Shown: positions 37,326 to 57,902, counted from the stretch's first letter. The stretch: 64,000 bases of DNA from Micrococcus sp. 2A (GCF_039519235.1 NZ_CP154351.1:1860001-1924000), one strand, 5' to 3'. A program made the numbers and translations. Notes: generated by a model not told the origin, from the letters alone.

Positions 37326-37594
37326 TTGTCTCTCCTAGCGTCGCGCCGGTTCTCCCCCACTGTTGGGCGAGCCTTGCGGAACGGTTGAACGGTCATCCCG
37401 GGACGCTTACCCCTGCCCCCGTGGCGGACGTCTCCGCGGCACGGGCCGCACAGCGTTTTCAGACAGCTGCGGGCCCATGGACGCGGATCGATGCGCGGGG
37501 CAGGGCCGAGGCGGATCCGGGATCGGCGTGCGACACCCTCGGCACGCAGGATGGATGGTCCTGCCAACAAAGGGCGCACGAACACTCCACTCTA
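37326..37594 (-). promoter_or_regulatory. spc promoter and leader upstream of rplN
   Basis: A -10 box TAGAGT (37589-37594, minus strand) follows the rpsQ hairpin within 2 nt and predicts a start near 37582, giving a 5' leader of about 255 nt. No clear -35 is seen. No ORF or known leader structure was recognised in it; long enough for S8- or L14-type feedback control. Confidence 0.4.
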
Positions 37595-37595
37595 G

Positions 37596-37635
37596 CACAG
37601 AGCCGCCCCGTGCTGATGCACGGGGCGGCTCTGTG
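37596..37635 (-). terminator. Perfect 17-bp hairpin ending the S10 operon
   Basis: CACAGAGCCGCCCCGTG (37596-37612) and its exact complement (37619-37635) flank a 6-nt loop, 31 nt after the rpsQ stop. It marks the same boundary as the S10/spc division in E. coli. Confidence 0.75.
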
Positions 37636-37665
37636 GTGCGGTCCGGACTCACCGGACCGCGGGCA

Positions 37666-37947
37666 TCACTTGGCGCGCTCGACGATCTCCACCAGGCGCC
37701 ACCGCTTGGAGGCGGACAGCGGGCGGGTCTCGGCGATGCGGACGCGGTCGCCCACGCCGGCGGTGTTCTCCTCGTCGTGCGCCTTCACGCGCTTCGACGA
37801 CTTGAGCACCTTGCCGTACAGGGCGTGCTTCTTGCGGTCCTCGACCTCGACGACGATGGTCTTGTCCATCTTGTCGGACACGACGACGCCGCGGAGCGCC
37901 TTGCGGTAGCCGCGCTCCTCGGTGCTGGCAGCGGTCTGCTCGGTCAC
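37666..37947 (-). CDS. rpsQ: Ribosomal protein uS17 (S17)
   Basis: 93 residues from GTG (overlapping the rpmC stop by 4 nt): [48 protein letters not shown] in order. Last gene of the S10 group. Confidence 0.97.
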   Translation of the reverse strand: MTEQTAASTEERGYRKALRGVVVSDKMDKTIVVEVEDRKKHALYGKVLKSSKRVKAHDEENTAGVGDRVRIAETRPLSASKRWRLVEIVERAK

Positions 37948-38216
37948 TGGGCAGCCTCCTCGTTCTTCGGCTCAGCCTGCGCCGCGGCGGGGACATCGCC
38001 ACGGATGCCCAGCTCGCGCTCGCGCAGGATCGTGTAGATGCGCGCGATGTCACGCTTGACGGTCTTCAGCCGGCTGGCGTTGTCCAGCTGGCCGGTGGCG
38101 GCCTGGAAGCGCAGGTTGAACAGCTCCTCCTTGGAGGCCTTGAGGGCCTCCAGCAGGCTCGCGTTGTCCTGTCCGTCCAGGGACTCGACGTTCAGATCCT
38201 TGGTACCGATGGCCAT
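37944..38216 (-). CDS. rpmC: Ribosomal protein uL29 (L29)
   Basis: 90 residues; [49 protein letters not shown] is the helical hairpin. A short acidic/Ala tail follows ([14 protein letters not shown]). It begins 3 nt after rplP. L29 lies at the exit tunnel near the trigger factor site. Confidence 0.97.
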   Translation of the reverse strand: MAIGTKDLNVESLDGQDNASLLEALKASKEELFNLRFQAATGQLDNASRLKTVKRDIARIYTILRERELGIRGDVPAAAQAEPKNEEAAQ

Positions 38217-38219
38217 GGA

Positions 38220-38636
38220 TCACTCACCACCCTCTCGACGGATGATTCGGGCCTTCAGCGGCAGCTTGTGGATGGCCAGACGCAGCGCTTCGCGGGCCAC
38301 GTCCTCGGAGACGCCCGAGAGCTCGAACAGCACGCGTCCGGGCTTGACGTTGGCGACCCACCACTCCGTGGAGCCCTTGCCGGAGCCCATGCGGGTCTCG
38401 GCGGGCTTCTTGGTCAGCGGGCGGTCCGGGTAGATGTTGATCCAGACCTTGCCGCCACGCTTGATGTAGCGGGTCATGGCGATACGGGCGGCCTCGATCT
38501 GACGGTTGGTCACATAGGCCGGCGTGAGCGCCTGGATGCCCCACTCGCCGAACGTCACGGTGGTGCCGCCCTTGGCGGCGCCGGAACGCTTGGGGTGGTG
38601 CTGCTTGCGGTGCTTGACGCGACGGGGGATCAGCAT
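38220..38636 (-). CDS. rplP: Ribosomal protein uL16 (L16)
   Basis: 138 residues: [46 protein letters not shown]. The A-site finger-binding protein. ATG overlaps the rpsC stop by one base (TGATG). Confidence 0.97.
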   Translation of the reverse strand: MLIPRRVKHRKQHHPKRSGAAKGGTTVTFGEWGIQALTPAYVTNRQIEAARIAMTRYIKRGGKVWINIYPDRPLTKKPAETRMGSGKGSTEWWVANVKPGRVLFELSGVSEDVAREALRLAIHKLPLKARIIRREGGE

Positions 38637-39469
38637 CAGGCGTTGCCTCCTTCAGCGGGAGCGGCGGCCGGGGTCTCGGCGCCGGCGCCGGCGTTCTCCT
38701 GGCGGGGAGCACGCTCGGCACGGTCATTGCGACGGCGGCGCTCGCCGCCGGCGGGGGCGCCGCCGCGACGGTCGTCACGGCCACGGCCGCGGCCGGACGG
38801 CTGGGCCGCCTCCTTGGCCGCGAGCTCCTTGGCGGTCAGGTCGCCCTTGTAGATCCAGACCTTCACGCCGATGCGGCCGAAGGTGGTCTTCGCCTCGAAC
38901 TTGCCGAAGTCGATGTTCGCGCGGAGGGTGTGCAGCGGCACGCGGCCCTCGCGGTAGAACTCCGAACGGCTCATCTCGGCGCCGCCGAGACGGCCGGCGC
39001 ACTGGATGCGGATGCCCTGGGCCCCGGCCCGCATGGCGGACTGGATGGCCTTCTTCATCGCGCGGCGGAAGGCCACGCGCGAGGCGAGCTGCTCCGCGAC
39101 GCCCTGGGCGACGAGCTGCGCATCGGTCTCGGGGTTCTTGACCTCGAGGATGTTCAGCTGGATCTGCTTGCGGGTGAGCTTCTCGAGCTCACCGCGGATG
39201 CGGTCGGCCTCTGCGCCGCGGCGACCGATCACGATGCCCGGGCGGGCGGTGTGGATGTCCACCCGCACGCGGTCACGGGTGCGCTCGATCTCCACCTTGG
39301 AGATGCCGGCGCGCTCCATGCCGTGGGTCATCAGCTCGCGGATCTTGATGTCCTCCTTGAGGAAGTCAGCGTAGCGCTGGCCCTCCTTGTGGGAGTCCGC
39401 GAACCAGTGCGAGACGTGGTCGGTGGTGATGCCGAGGCGGAACCCGTTGGGGTTGATCTTCTGTCCCAT
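38636..39469 (-). CDS. rpsC: Ribosomal protein uS3 (S3) with Arg/Gly-rich tail
   Basis: 277 residues. Core 1-212 has [14 protein letters not shown], the KH-domain [15 protein letters not shown] and [26 protein letters not shown]. Residues 213-277 are an Arg/Gly then Ala/Glu/Pro tail ([22 protein letters not shown]), longer than in E. coli (233 aa). The mRNA-entry position of S3 makes an RNA-contacting tail plausible. Confidence 0.97.
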   Translation of the reverse strand: MGQKINPNGFRLGITTDHVSHWFADSHKEGQRYADFLKEDIKIRELMTHGMERAGISKVEIERTRDRVRVDIHTARPGIVIGRRGAEADRIRGELEKLTRKQIQLNILEVKNPETDAQLVAQGVAEQLASRVAFRRAMKKAIQSAMRAGAQGIRIQCAGRLGGAEMSRSEFYREGRVPLHTLRANIDFGKFEAKTTFGRIGVKVWIYKGDLTAKELAAKEAAQPSGRGRGRDDRRGGAPAGGERRRRNDRAERAPRQENAGAGAETPAAAPAEGGNA

Positions 39470-39472
39470 TGG

Positions 39473-39838
39473 TCAGTTCCCACCCTTCTCGTCCTTGGAT
39501 GCGACCACCACGGTGACGTGGCTGGTGCGCTTGTTGATGCGGAACGCGCGGCCCTGAGCACGGGGCTGGAACCGCTTCATCGTCGGGCCCTCGTCCACGA
39601 AGGCCTCTGTGATGTACAGGGCTTCCTCGTTGAAGGCGACGCCCTCGCGATCGGCCTTGACTCGGGCGTTCGCCACCGCGGAGGTCACGAGCTTGAACAC
39701 CGGCTCCGAAGCGCCCTGCTGGGCGAACTTCAGGATGGCGAGCGCTTCGGTGGCCTGCTTGCCACGGACCAGGTCGACGACGCGCCGGGCCTTCATCGGC
39801 GTCACGCGCAGGTGGCGCGCAATTGCCTTGGCTTCCAT
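39473..39838 (-). CDS. rplV: Ribosomal protein uL22 (L22)
   Basis: 121 residues; [26 protein letters not shown] and the tunnel hairpin region [24 protein letters not shown] 39838 preferred over an in-frame ATG nine codons upstream because GAGAG lies 6-10 nt before it. No macrolide-type deletion in the hairpin is evident. Confidence 0.96.
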   Translation of the reverse strand: MEAKAIARHLRVTPMKARRVVDLVRGKQATEALAILKFAQQGASEPVFKLVTSAVANARVKADREGVAFNEEALYITEAFVDEGPTMKRFQPRAQGRAFRINKRTSHVTVVVASKDEKGGN

Positions 39839-39884
39839 TGCTTCTCTCTTTCTCTCGAAGGTCAAGCACCGCGAGCCGTGAGGC

Positions 39885-40166
39885 TCAGCGACGCTTGCCC
39901 TTCTTGTCGTCCTTCACGTGGCCGCGGAACGTGCGGGTGGGGGCGAACTCGCCCAGCTTGTGACCCACCATCGACTCGGTGACGAACACCGGGACGTGCT
40001 TGCGGCCGTCATGGACGGCGATGGTGTGACCCAGCATGTCCGGGATGATCATCGACCGGCGGGACCAGGTCTTGATGACGTTCTTGCTGCCCTTGTCGTT
40101 CTCGGCCAGAACCTTGAGGTAAAGGTGCTGATCCACGAAGGGGCCCTTCTTCAGGCTACGAGGCAT
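39885..40166 (-). CDS. rpsS: Ribosomal protein uS19 (S19)
   Basis: 93 residues: [50 protein letters not shown]. Standard length; it lies between rplB and rplV. Confidence 0.97.
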   Translation of the reverse strand: MPRSLKKGPFVDQHLYLKVLAENDKGSKNVIKTWSRRSMIIPDMLGHTIAVHDGRKHVPVFVTESMVGHKLGEFAPTRTFRGHVKDDKKGKRR

Positions 40167-40181
40167 GTCTTCTCAGCTCCC

Positions 40182-41021
<840 letters not shown>

Positions 41022-41057
41022 GGGTGTCTTCCTCGATTAAGTGGTCTCCGCATCGCC

Positions 41058-41369
41058 TCAAGAGGCGAGCGGACCTCCGAAGATGTCGATGGTCGCGCCG
41101 TCCTTGAGCGAGATGATGGCTCGCTTGGTCGACTTGCGCTGACCCCACCCGAAGCGGGTGCGGCGGCGCTTGCCGGGACGGTTCAGGGTGTTGACCGAGG
41201 CGACGTCGACGTTGAAGATGCGCTCCACCGCCTGCTTGATCTCGGTCTTGTTGGAGCGCGGGTCGACCAGGAAGGTGTACTTGCCCTCGTCGATCAGACC
41301 GTAGCTCTTCTCCGACACGACGGGAGCGATGATCACGTCGCGGGGATCCTTGTTGATGGAGCCGCTCAC
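41058..41369 (-). CDS. rplW: Ribosomal protein uL23 (L23)
   Basis: 103 residues from GTG overlapping the rplD stop. [42 protein letters not shown] is typical; L23 docks trigger factor and SRP at the tunnel exit. Confidence 0.97.
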   Translation of the reverse strand: MSGSINKDPRDVIIAPVVSEKSYGLIDEGKYTFLVDPRSNKTEIKQAVERIFNVDVASVNTLNRPGKRRRTRFGWGQRKSTKRAIISLKDGATIDIFGGPLAS

Positions 41370-42001
41370 TGGGCATCCTCCTTCTTGGCACCGGAGGCCT
41401 GGGCCACGTACTGCTCGTAGGCCGCCTGGGTGAACACGACGTCGTCGGAGACGAGCACGTCGTAGGTGTTCAGCTGGTCGGCGTAGAGGGTGTGGACCGC
41501 GGGCAGGTTGCGTGCGGACAGGGCGGTGAGGTCGTCGGCGCGGTCGATCACCAGCAGGATGTTCTTCCGGCCGGTGCTCAGCGACTCGAGACCCGCCTTG
41601 GCGGCCTTGGTGGACGGGGTGGTCCCGGACACGAGGGCCTCGACGACGTGGACGCGGCCGTTGCGGGCGCGGTCCGACAGGGCGCCGCGGAGGGCGGCGG
41701 CCTTCATCTTCTTGGGGGTGCGCTGCGAGTAGTCACGCGGCGTGGGGCCGTGGACGATGCCGCCGCCGGTCATGTGCGGGGCGCGGATGGAGCCCTGACG
41801 GGCGCGACCGGTGCCCTTCTGCTTGAACGGCTTGCGGCCGGCGCCGGACACCTCGCCGCGGCGCTTGACCTTGTGCGTGCCCTGGCGGGCCGCGGCCAGC
41901 TGGGCCACGACGACCTGGTGCATCAGCGGGACGTTGGCCTGCACGTCGAAGATCTCGGCGGGCAGCTCGACCTGGACGGTCTTCACGGAGTTCTCAGCCA
42001 T
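41366..42001 (-). CDS. rplD: Ribosomal protein uL4 (L4)
   Basis: 211 residues. The tunnel loop [35 protein letters not shown] is intact. In E. coli L4 also represses the S10 operon through the leader; the 350-nt leader upstream of rpsJ here is long enough for such control, but the structure was not verified. Confidence 0.97.
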   Translation of the reverse strand: MAENSVKTVQVELPAEIFDVQANVPLMHQVVVAQLAAARQGTHKVKRRGEVSGAGRKPFKQKGTGRARQGSIRAPHMTGGGIVHGPTPRDYSQRTPKKMKAAALRGALSDRARNGRVHVVEALVSGTTPSTKAAKAGLESLSTGRKNILLVIDRADDLTALSARNLPAVHTLYADQLNTYDVLVSDDVVFTQAAYEQYVAQASGAKKEDAQ

Positions 42002-42005
42002 GGTC

Positions 42006-42659
42006 TCAGGCTCCCTTCACGGCGCTGCGGACGAGAACGACCTGGCCCTTGGAGCCGGGCACGGCGCCCTTGATCAGCAGGAGGTTGTTCTCCACGTCGA
42101 TGCCGTGGAGCGTCAGGTTCATGGTGGTCTGGCGGACGGCACCCATGCGACCGGGCATGCGCTGGCCCTTGAACACGCGACCGGGGGTGGACGCGCCGCC
42201 CACGGAGCCGGGCTTGCGGTGGTTCTTGTGCGCACCGTGCGAGGCGCCCACGCCGGAGAAGCCGTGGCGCTTCATGGCGCCGGCGAAGCCCTTGCCCTTG
42301 GTGGTGCCGACGACGTCGACCTTCTGGCCGGCCTGGAAGACCTCGACGGTCACGTCCTGGCCCAGCGTGTACTCGGCGGCGTCCGCGGTGCGGAGCTCGA
42401 CGAGGTGGCGGCGCGGCGTGACGCCGGCCTTCTCGAAGTGACCGGCCAGGGGCTTGGTCACGCGGCGGGGGTCGATCTGGCCGTAGGCGATCTGGACGGC
42501 GCTGTAGCCGTCCGTCTCGGCCGAGCGCAGCTGGGTGACGACGTTCGCGTCAGCCTGGACCACGGTCACGGGGATGAGGTTGTTCTCCTCATCCCAGACC
42601 TGGGTCATGCCGAGCTTCGTGCCCAGCAGGCCCTTCACGTTCTGGGTGTTGTTGGTCAT
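42006..42659 (-). CDS. rplC: Ribosomal protein uL3 (L3)
   Basis: 217 residues; [27 protein letters not shown], then the long loop [40 protein letters not shown] near the peptidyl transferase centre. Starts 20 nt after rpsJ. No unusual residues noted. Confidence 0.97.
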   Translation of the reverse strand: MTNNTQNVKGLLGTKLGMTQVWDEENNLIPVTVVQADANVVTQLRSAETDGYSAVQIAYGQIDPRRVTKPLAGHFEKAGVTPRRHLVELRTADAAEYTLGQDVTVEVFQAGQKVDVVGTTKGKGFAGAMKRHGFSGVGASHGAHKNHRKPGSVGGASTPGRVFKGQRMPGRMGAVRQTTMNLTLHGIDVENNLLLIKGAVPGSKGQVVLVRSAVKGA

Positions 42660-42679
42660 AGTCTCTCAGCACCTCCCTC

Positions 42680-42988
42680 TCAGAGCTTGATCTCGATGTT
42701 GACGTCCGCGGGCAGGTCCAGTCGCATGAGCGAGTCGACGGCCTTGGGGGTCGGGTCGATGATGTCGATGAGCCGCTTGTGGGTGCGCATCTCGAAATGC
42801 TCGCGGCTGTCCTTGTACTTGTGGGGAGAACGGATAACGCAGTACACGTTCTTCTCTGTCGGCAGGGGCACGGGGCCCACCACCGTCGCGCCTGCGCGCG
42901 TGACCGTGTCAACGATCTTGCGGGCCGAGACGTCGATGACCTCGTGGTCGTACGACTTCAGCCGGATGCGGATCTTCTGTCCCGCCAT
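42680..42988 (-). CDS. rpsJ: Ribosomal protein uS10 (S10)
   Basis: 102 residues: [64 protein letters not shown]. It also serves as NusE in antitermination. ATG chosen by family length; GAGAGG lies 9 nt upstream. First gene of the S10 operon. Confidence 0.97.
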   Translation of the reverse strand: MAGQKIRIRLKSYDHEVIDVSARKIVDTVTRAGATVVGPVPLPTEKNVYCVIRSPHKYKDSREHFEMRTHKRLIDIIDPTPKAVDSLMRLDLPADVNIEIKL

Positions 42989-43338
42989 GGCGTCACGCCT
43001 CTCTCGTCGGGTGTGCTGTTCCTGTCCCTGTGCGGCGCACCCCGGGGGGCCGCCTTTTGTCCATCGTCCGCGCGGGGCGAATCCGGTTCCACCGGGTTCC
43101 TCGCCGCCGCCGGCCTCCGGTCCACGCACTCGGGCGTGTCGCCTCGGTGAGGAGGCACGCGCCCTGAGGGCGCGGTCGGAGTGGATGCGCTGCGTCTGGG
43201 CCGAGCGACGCCGCGAGACACACGACGACCGCACAATGGCGCTTGAGCAACTGATCCAGTATGACAGAGAAGGGCCCACCCCGCCAATCGGCCGGTGAGC
43301 CCCTCCCCCGCGGCCGCAGGGCGGCCCGTCGTACGGCC
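42989..43338 (-). promoter_or_regulatory. S10 operon promoter and long leader
   Basis: No gene seen. On the minus strand -35 TTGGCG (43282-43287), 18-bp spacer and -10 CATACT (43258-43263) predict a start near 43251 and a leader of about 262 nt. GCGACACGCCCGAG-type GC stretches allow secondary structure, but I could not match a known S10 leader fold. Confidence 0.5.
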
Positions 43339-43806
43339 TCAGCGGCCCCACTCGGTCGGCGGTCCCGCGTTCAGGAGCAGGGTGAAGACGAGGGCCACGA
43401 GGACGACGGCGGCGAGGGCGCTGACGAGCGGGTGGCGCAGGACGGCCACGACGAGGCGCTCAGGGGCGGTGCGCTCGTGCTCGGCACGGGCCGGGGCGCG
43501 CCAGGACTCCGCCGGCTCTCCGCGACGGGCCGCGGACCGCTCGAAGGGGACCGTCATGAACGGCACCACGGAGGAGGCCAGGCCGGCCAGCCCCCGGCCC
43601 GCGGACCAGCGGCCGTCGATCCACACCGCCACGGTGATCAGGGCGTAGCAGAGGAAGACGAACCCGTGCACGCCGCCGGCGGCCGCCATCAGGGCGTCCG
43701 TGGTGCCGCTGTACTTGAGCGCCATGGCCGCGAGGAGCAGCGCCCACGTGACCATCTCCGCGCGTGCGGCCAGGCGGAACAGCGTGCGCGGGCCGGGAGC
43801 GCTCAC
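43339..43806 (-). CDS. DUF3817 integral membrane protein
   Basis: 155 residues with four predicted helices: near 20-33, 42-62 ([17 protein letters not shown]), 70-87 and 126-146 ([18 protein letters not shown]). [25 protein letters not shown] and [14 protein letters not shown] match the DUF3817 (YdzA-like) family as I recall it. GTG start overlaps the stop of the next upstream small gene. Function unknown; it lies between the str and S10 operons, the stop 50 nt or more from the S10 promoter. Confidence 0.8.
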   Translation of the reverse strand: MSAPGPRTLFRLAARAEMVTWALLLAAMALKYSGTTDALMAAAGGVHGFVFLCYALITVAVWIDGRWSAGRGLAGLASSVVPFMTVPFERSAARRGEPAESWRAPARAEHERTAPERLVVAVLRHPLVSALAAVVLVALVFTLLLNAGPPTEWGR

Positions 43807-43940
43807 CGACGCAGCTCGCCCCCGCGCTCGGCACGGCGGATGCGGCGGGCCCGCTCGATCTCGGGGCGGAAGGTGCGCAGGCCCCAGACGACGGCGGCCA
43901 CGACGGCCAGGACGACGAGGAGGGTGATGAGGAGGTCCAT
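43803..43940 (-). CDS. Small single-helix membrane protein (45 aa)
   Basis: Begins MDLLITLLVVLAVVAAVVWG (one helix), then a highly basic cytoplasmic tail (LRTFRPEIERARRIRRAERG). A longer frame exists upstream, but TATGGT (43947-43952) ends 6 nt before the ATG at 43940, fitting a leaderless start. It overlaps the DUF3817 gene by 4 nt, so the two are co-expressed and may act together. Not a family I recognise. Confidence 0.65.
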   Translation of the reverse strand: MDLLITLLVVLAVVAAVVWGLRTFRPEIERARRIRRAERGGELRR

Positions 43941-43946
43941 GCCCCC

Positions 43947-43952
43947 ACCATA
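43947..43952 (-). promoter_or_regulatory. -10 box TATGGT of the small membrane protein / DUF3817 pair
   Basis: Minus-strand TATGGT with 6 nt to the ATG at 43940; predicts a leaderless two-gene transcript. Confidence 0.45.
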
Positions 43953-44021
43953 GCCGGGCGTCGGAGGCCCTCCACGACGCCCGGCCACCGGACGCGACTC
44001 CGGCCTCGCCGCGCGGGGACG

Positions 44022-44063
44022 CGCGAGGGCCCCCTCACCCGTACGGGTGAGGGGGCCCTCGCG
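44022..44063 (-). terminator. Perfect 19-bp terminator hairpin after tuf
   Basis: Arms 44022-44040 and 44045-44063 are exact complements with the loop GTAC, 30 nt after the tuf stop. It closes the str region. Confidence 0.8.
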
Positions 44064-44093
44064 TGGCCGCCCGCTCAGTGAGCGGACGTCAGA

Positions 44094-45284
<1,191 letters not shown>

Positions 45285-45358
45285 TAGTTCCTCCTAAGAA
45301 CTGGTTCATCGTCAGAAGACGGTTCAGCCGCGCGTGAGACGTGCTGACAACTCGACTG

Positions 45359-45364
45359 AGTCTA
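45359..45364 (-). promoter_or_regulatory. -10 box TAGACT of tuf
   Basis: Minus-strand TAGACT with TTCCCC about 18 bp upstream; predicted start near 45352 and leader of about 67 nt ending in GGAGGAAC. Confidence 0.55.
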
Positions 45365-45415
45365 CTGGGATGGTGCGGGGTTGGGGAAATCCCGGCCGGT
45401 CGTCCCGTCCGGGGC

Positions 45416-45451
45416 GCCCCGCCCGGGGACCTCTCGGTCTCCGGGCGGGGC
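45416..45451 (-). terminator. Hairpin between fusA and tuf
   Basis: Arms 45416-45431 and 45436-45451 pair over 16 bp with a single mismatch around a 4-nt loop, 27 nt after the fusA stop and upstream of the tuf promoter. Confidence 0.7.
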
Positions 45452-45478
45452 ATGCCGTTCAGCGAGTGCGGCTGCTGG

Positions 45479-47593
<2,115 letters not shown>

Positions 47594-47675
47594 GGTGTCT
47601 CCCTTGCTCGGGTGGTGTTGGGGGCTCGAGGGATGGGTTCGGATGGGACGTCGAGCCCGGGGGCCGACGGCCTGC

Positions 47676-47708
47676 GGCCCGGGGTGCGCGCGTCACGCAC
47701 CCCGGGCC
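47676..47708 (-). terminator. Hairpin between rpsG and fusA
   Basis: GGCCCGGGGTGCG (47676-47688) and its exact complement (47696-47708) form a 13-bp stem 7 nt after the rpsG stop. No promoter was recognised before fusA, so read-through is probably required. Confidence 0.6.
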
Positions 47709-47715
47709 GGGGGGA

Positions 47716-48186
47716 TCACCAGCGGTAGTGGGCGAAGGCCTTGTTGGCCTCGGCCATCTTGTGGGTGTCCTCGCGGCGCTTGACCGCACCGCCCAGACCG
47801 TTCGAGGCGTCCAGGATCTCGTTCATCAGACGCTCGGTCATGGTCTTCTCGCGGCGGGCCTTCGCGAAGCCCACGAGCCAGCGCAGGGCCAGCGCCGTGG
47901 AACGCCCCGGCTTGACCTCGACGGGCACCTGGTAGGTGGCGCCGCCGACGCGGCGGGAGCGGACCTCGAGGGCCGGCTTGATGTTGTCCATGGCCTTCTT
48001 GAGCGTGGCCACGGGATCGGCGCCGTTCTTGGCGCGGGCACCCTCGAGCGCGCCGTACACGATGCGCTCTGCGGTGGACTTCTTGCCGTCGATGAGCACC
48101 TTGTTGATCAGCTGCGTGACCAGGGGGGAGCCGTAGACGGGATCGACGACGAGGGGGCGCTTCGGCGCGGGACCCTTACGAGGCAT
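47716..48186 (-). CDS. rpsG: Ribosomal protein uS7 (S7)
   Basis: 156 residues: [71 protein letters not shown] overlaps the rpsL stop (TAATG). 30S head assembly initiator. Confidence 0.97.
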   Translation of the reverse strand: MPRKGPAPKRPLVVDPVYGSPLVTQLINKVLIDGKKSTAERIVYGALEGARAKNGADPVATLKKAMDNIKPALEVRSRRVGGATYQVPVEVKPGRSTALALRWLVGFAKARREKTMTERLMNEILDASNGLGGAVKRREDTHKMAEANKAFAHYRW

Positions 48187-48560
48187 TACTTCTTCTCCTT
48201 CTTGGCGCCGTAGCGGGAGCGGGCCTGGCCGCGGTTCTTGACGCCCTGGGTGTCCAGCGCGCCGCGCACGATCTTGTAGCGCACGCCGGGGAGGTCCCTC
48301 ACACGACCGCCGCGGACGAGCACGATCGAGTGCTCCTGCAGGTTGTGGCCCTCGCCCGGGATGTAGGCCGTGACCTCGACGCCGCCGTTGAGGCGGACGC
48401 GGGCGACCTTGCGCAGGGCGGAGTTCGGCTTCTTGGGGGTCGTGGTGTACACACGGGTGCACACGCCACGACGCATCGGGTTCCCCTGCAGCGCAGGGGC
48501 CTTGGTCTTGACGACCTTCGGTGAGCGGCCCTTGCGGACCAGCTGCTGAATCGTAGGCAC
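48186..48560 (-). CDS. rpsL: Ribosomal protein uS12 (S12) with Arg88
   Basis: 124 residues: [21 protein letters not shown]43-K44 in [12 protein letters not shown] and the C-terminal [19 protein letters not shown]. At residue 88 it has Arg ([12 protein letters not shown]) where K88 (K87 in E. coli) is nearly universal. The codon is AGG at 48297-48299, one base from AAG and unusual among the CGC/CGT arginine codons of these genes. K88R is an established streptomycin-resistance substitution in mycobacteria. K43, the other hot spot, is unchanged. S12 lies at the decoding centre. Confidence 0.97.
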   Translation of the reverse strand: MPTIQQLVRKGRSPKVVKTKAPALQGNPMRRGVCTRVYTTTPKKPNSALRKVARVRLNGGVEVTAYIPGEGHNLQEHSIVLVRGGRVRDLPGVRYKIVRGALDTQGVKNRGQARSRYGAKKEKK

Positions 48561-48883
48561 TCTTCAGTCTTCCTGTTCGGTGATCGCTGACGTGATCCGC
48601 CGGCTGGCCCGTGGCGGGCGCCGGCTCTGCTCGTTCCTCGGCTCTGCCTCTCCTGTGGGGGCGTGCTTCGAGCAAACGTCCGCAGGCGTGCAAAAGTGTG
48701 GCATCTGTCGCGCAAGAACCCCGCGACCGGACCGAGTCCACTGTGCCACACGAAAAACAATCGTCCACCAGGCTACCACGCCGCCTCGCACCGACCAACC
48801 AGGGGTGCTGCCCGCCCCGGGCCCGGGGCCGATCCCGGGACAGACCCGGGACGCTCCGGGGCCTCCTGCGTAGACTGACCGCC
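48561..48883 (-). promoter_or_regulatory. str operon promoter and leader (rpsL), divergent from femX
   Basis: No gene seen in this gap. On the minus strand -35 TTGGTC (48793-48798), a 17-bp spacer and -10 TAGCCT (48770-48775) predict a start near 48763 and a leader of about 203 nt before rpsL. The femX promoter lies about 75 bp away on the other strand. No known leader motif was recognised. Confidence 0.55.
48871..48876 (+). promoter_or_regulatory. -10 box TAGACT of femX-like gene
   Basis: TAGACT is followed by 7 nt and then GTG-ATG at 48884-48889; predicts a leaderless transcript starting at the GTG. Confidence 0.55.
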
Positions 48884-50062
48884 GTGATGTCACAACCAGC
48901 CTCCGCCTCGAATCCCCCCTCCTCCGCGCCCGGCTCCCCCCTCACGGTGCGCGCGATCACGGCCGCCGAGCACACCGAGTTCCTGGCCCGGCATCCCCTC
49001 ACCTCCTTCCTCCAGAACCCGAGCTGGGCGAAGGTGAAGTCCGAGTGGCGCGCCCAGTCGCTGGGCATCCACCGCGGCGACGAGCTGGTGGGCGCGGCGC
49101 TCGTGCTCGGCCGACCCCTGCCGGTCCCCTCGCGCGTCCCCGTGCTGGGGCGCGCGTTCCTCGCCTACGTGGCGGACGGCCCCGTGCTGGACGAGGGCGT
49201 TGAGCTCGTCGACGCGCTCACCCCGCTCGTGGCCGAGCTGAAGTCCCAGGGCGCCTTTCTGGTGCGCGTCGGCCCGCCCGGCGTCGTGCGCCGCTGGGAG
49301 GCGGACGTGGTGCGCAAGGCGCTCCCGGACCCCGAGTCCTCGATGCTCACGGACCTGCCCTGCGAGGTCTCCGAGGACGCCCTGCGCACCCAGCAGTCCC
49401 TGCGCGAGGCGGGTTGGAAGGAGCCGGAGGTCAGCGCCGACTTCGCCGCCGGCCAGCCCATGTTCCAGGCCCGCATCCCGCTCGAGGGACTGGACGTGGA
49501 CGGCTGGCTGGCCCGGATGAGCGGGTCGAGCCGCAAGCGCACCCGCCGCTCCACGCGCAACGACCTGGACGTCGTGACCGCCGGCCCCGAGCGCCTCGAC
49601 GACTGGGACCGCCTCAACGACGAGACCGCGGAGCGCGACAAGTTCACGGGCCGCCCGCAGGACTACTTCGCCAAGATCATCCAGAACCTCGGCTCCTCGC
49701 CGATCGCGGACGTGACCTTCTTCCTCGCCGAGCACGAGGGCGAGCCGGTCGCGGCGGCGTTCCACTTCCAGCAGGGCCAGATGGCGTGGCGCCCCTACAG
49801 CGCCTCATCCCAGCGCGAGCGGCAGCGGGACGCCCCGCGCCTGTTGCAGCTGAAGCAGGTCGAGGCCGCCATCGAGGCGGGCTGCCTGTGGCTGGACCTG
49901 GGCGGCGTGAGCGGCTCGGTGGACCAGGAGCACAAGCTCTCCGGGCTCACGGAGTTCAAGACGACGCAGGGCGCCGACATCGTGCAGACCCTCGGGGAGT
50001 GGGACCTGCCGCTGAACCGCCCGCTCGCGAAGGCCTTCGACGTGTACATGTCCCGCCGCTGA
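48884..50062 (+). CDS. FemABX-family aminoacyltransferase (peptidoglycan bridge type)
   Basis: 392 residues of the tandem-GNAT FemABX fold: [21 protein letters not shown] at the N-terminus, [15 protein letters not shown] before the second GNAT half, [16 protein letters not shown], and the C-terminal [35 protein letters not shown]. The family adds amino acids from aminoacyl-tRNA to lipid II at the membrane. The usual coiled-coil insertion is short or absent. GTG 48884 is chosen from the leaderless -10 box; ATG follows directly. It stands alone between the str operon and rpoC on the opposite strand. The amino acid added is unknown. Confidence 0.88.
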   Translation: MMSQPASASNPPSSAPGSPLTVRAITAAEHTEFLARHPLTSFLQNPSWAKVKSEWRAQSLGIHRGDELVGAALVLGRPLPVPSRVPVLGRAFLAYVADGPVLDEGVELVDALTPLVAELKSQGAFLVRVGPPGVVRRWEADVVRKALPDPESSMLTDLPCEVSEDALRTQQSLREAGWKEPEVSADFAAGQPMFQARIPLEGLDVDGWLARMSGSSRKRTRRSTRNDLDVVTAGPERLDDWDRLNDETAERDKFTGRPQDYFAKIIQNLGSSPIADVTFFLAEHEGEPVAAAFHFQQGQMAWRPYSASSQRERQRDAPRLLQLKQVEAAIEAGCLWLDLGGVSGSVDQEHKLSGLTEFKTTQGADIVQTLGEWDLPLNRPLAKAFDVYMSRR

Positions 50063-50086
50063 CCGGACCCGCGAGGCCGCACGCGA

Positions 50087-50134
50087 GAGGGCCCGTCCCT
50101 CCCCCGCCCTCAGGCGGAGGAGGGACGGGCCCTC
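50087..50134. terminator. Bidirectional terminator between femX-like gene and rpoC
   Basis: Arms 50087-50102 and 50119-50134 are perfect 16-bp complements, with a smaller nested stem (CGCC/GGCG) in the loop. Convergent genes flank it. Confidence 0.8.
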
Positions 50135-50183
50135 GTCGCATCCGGGACCGGGCGGACCGCCGCAGCGGCCCGCCCGGAGCGGA

Positions 50184-54095
<3,912 letters not shown>

Positions 54096-54162
54096 GCTCC
54101 GGTGAACTCCTTGGTTCGGTGGTTCTCAGTAGACGTCTGGTGGGATGCGGGAGTCAGCGGGA

Positions 54163-57666
<3,504 letters not shown>

Positions 57667-57828
57667 GTAGGATCCTTCCACAGGCCTTCTGGGGTTCCGT
57701 TCGCTCCCCGTGCGCATGATGCGGACGGTGCGGGCCCACCGCTATATGAAGGCCACACGTCACCGTGCGGGCCGTCGGCGGTCAGGCCGTCCTCCAGGCA
57801 GCACGGAACAGGGGAGATGCAAAGATCC

Positions 57829-57857
57829 ATCCTAACCCCGGGGTCCAGTCCTGTCCA
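57829..57857 (-). promoter_or_regulatory. Promoter of rpoB-rpoC
   Basis: Minus-strand -35 TGGACA (57852-57857), exactly 17 bp, -10 TAGGAT (57829-57834). Predicted start near 57822 and a leader of about 155 nt. One of the best-matching promoters in the window, placed directly after the rplL terminator. Confidence 0.65.
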
Positions 57858-57865
57858 CCCATGCA

Positions 57866-57902
57866 CGAGACCCCCGTCGCGCGATGCGCGACGGGGGTCT
57901 CG
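57866..57902 (-). terminator. Perfect 17-bp hairpin after rplL
   Basis: Arms 57866-57882 and 57886-57902 are exact complements with loop GAT, 37 nt after the rplL stop. It separates rplJ-rplL from rpoB-rpoC. Confidence 0.75.
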
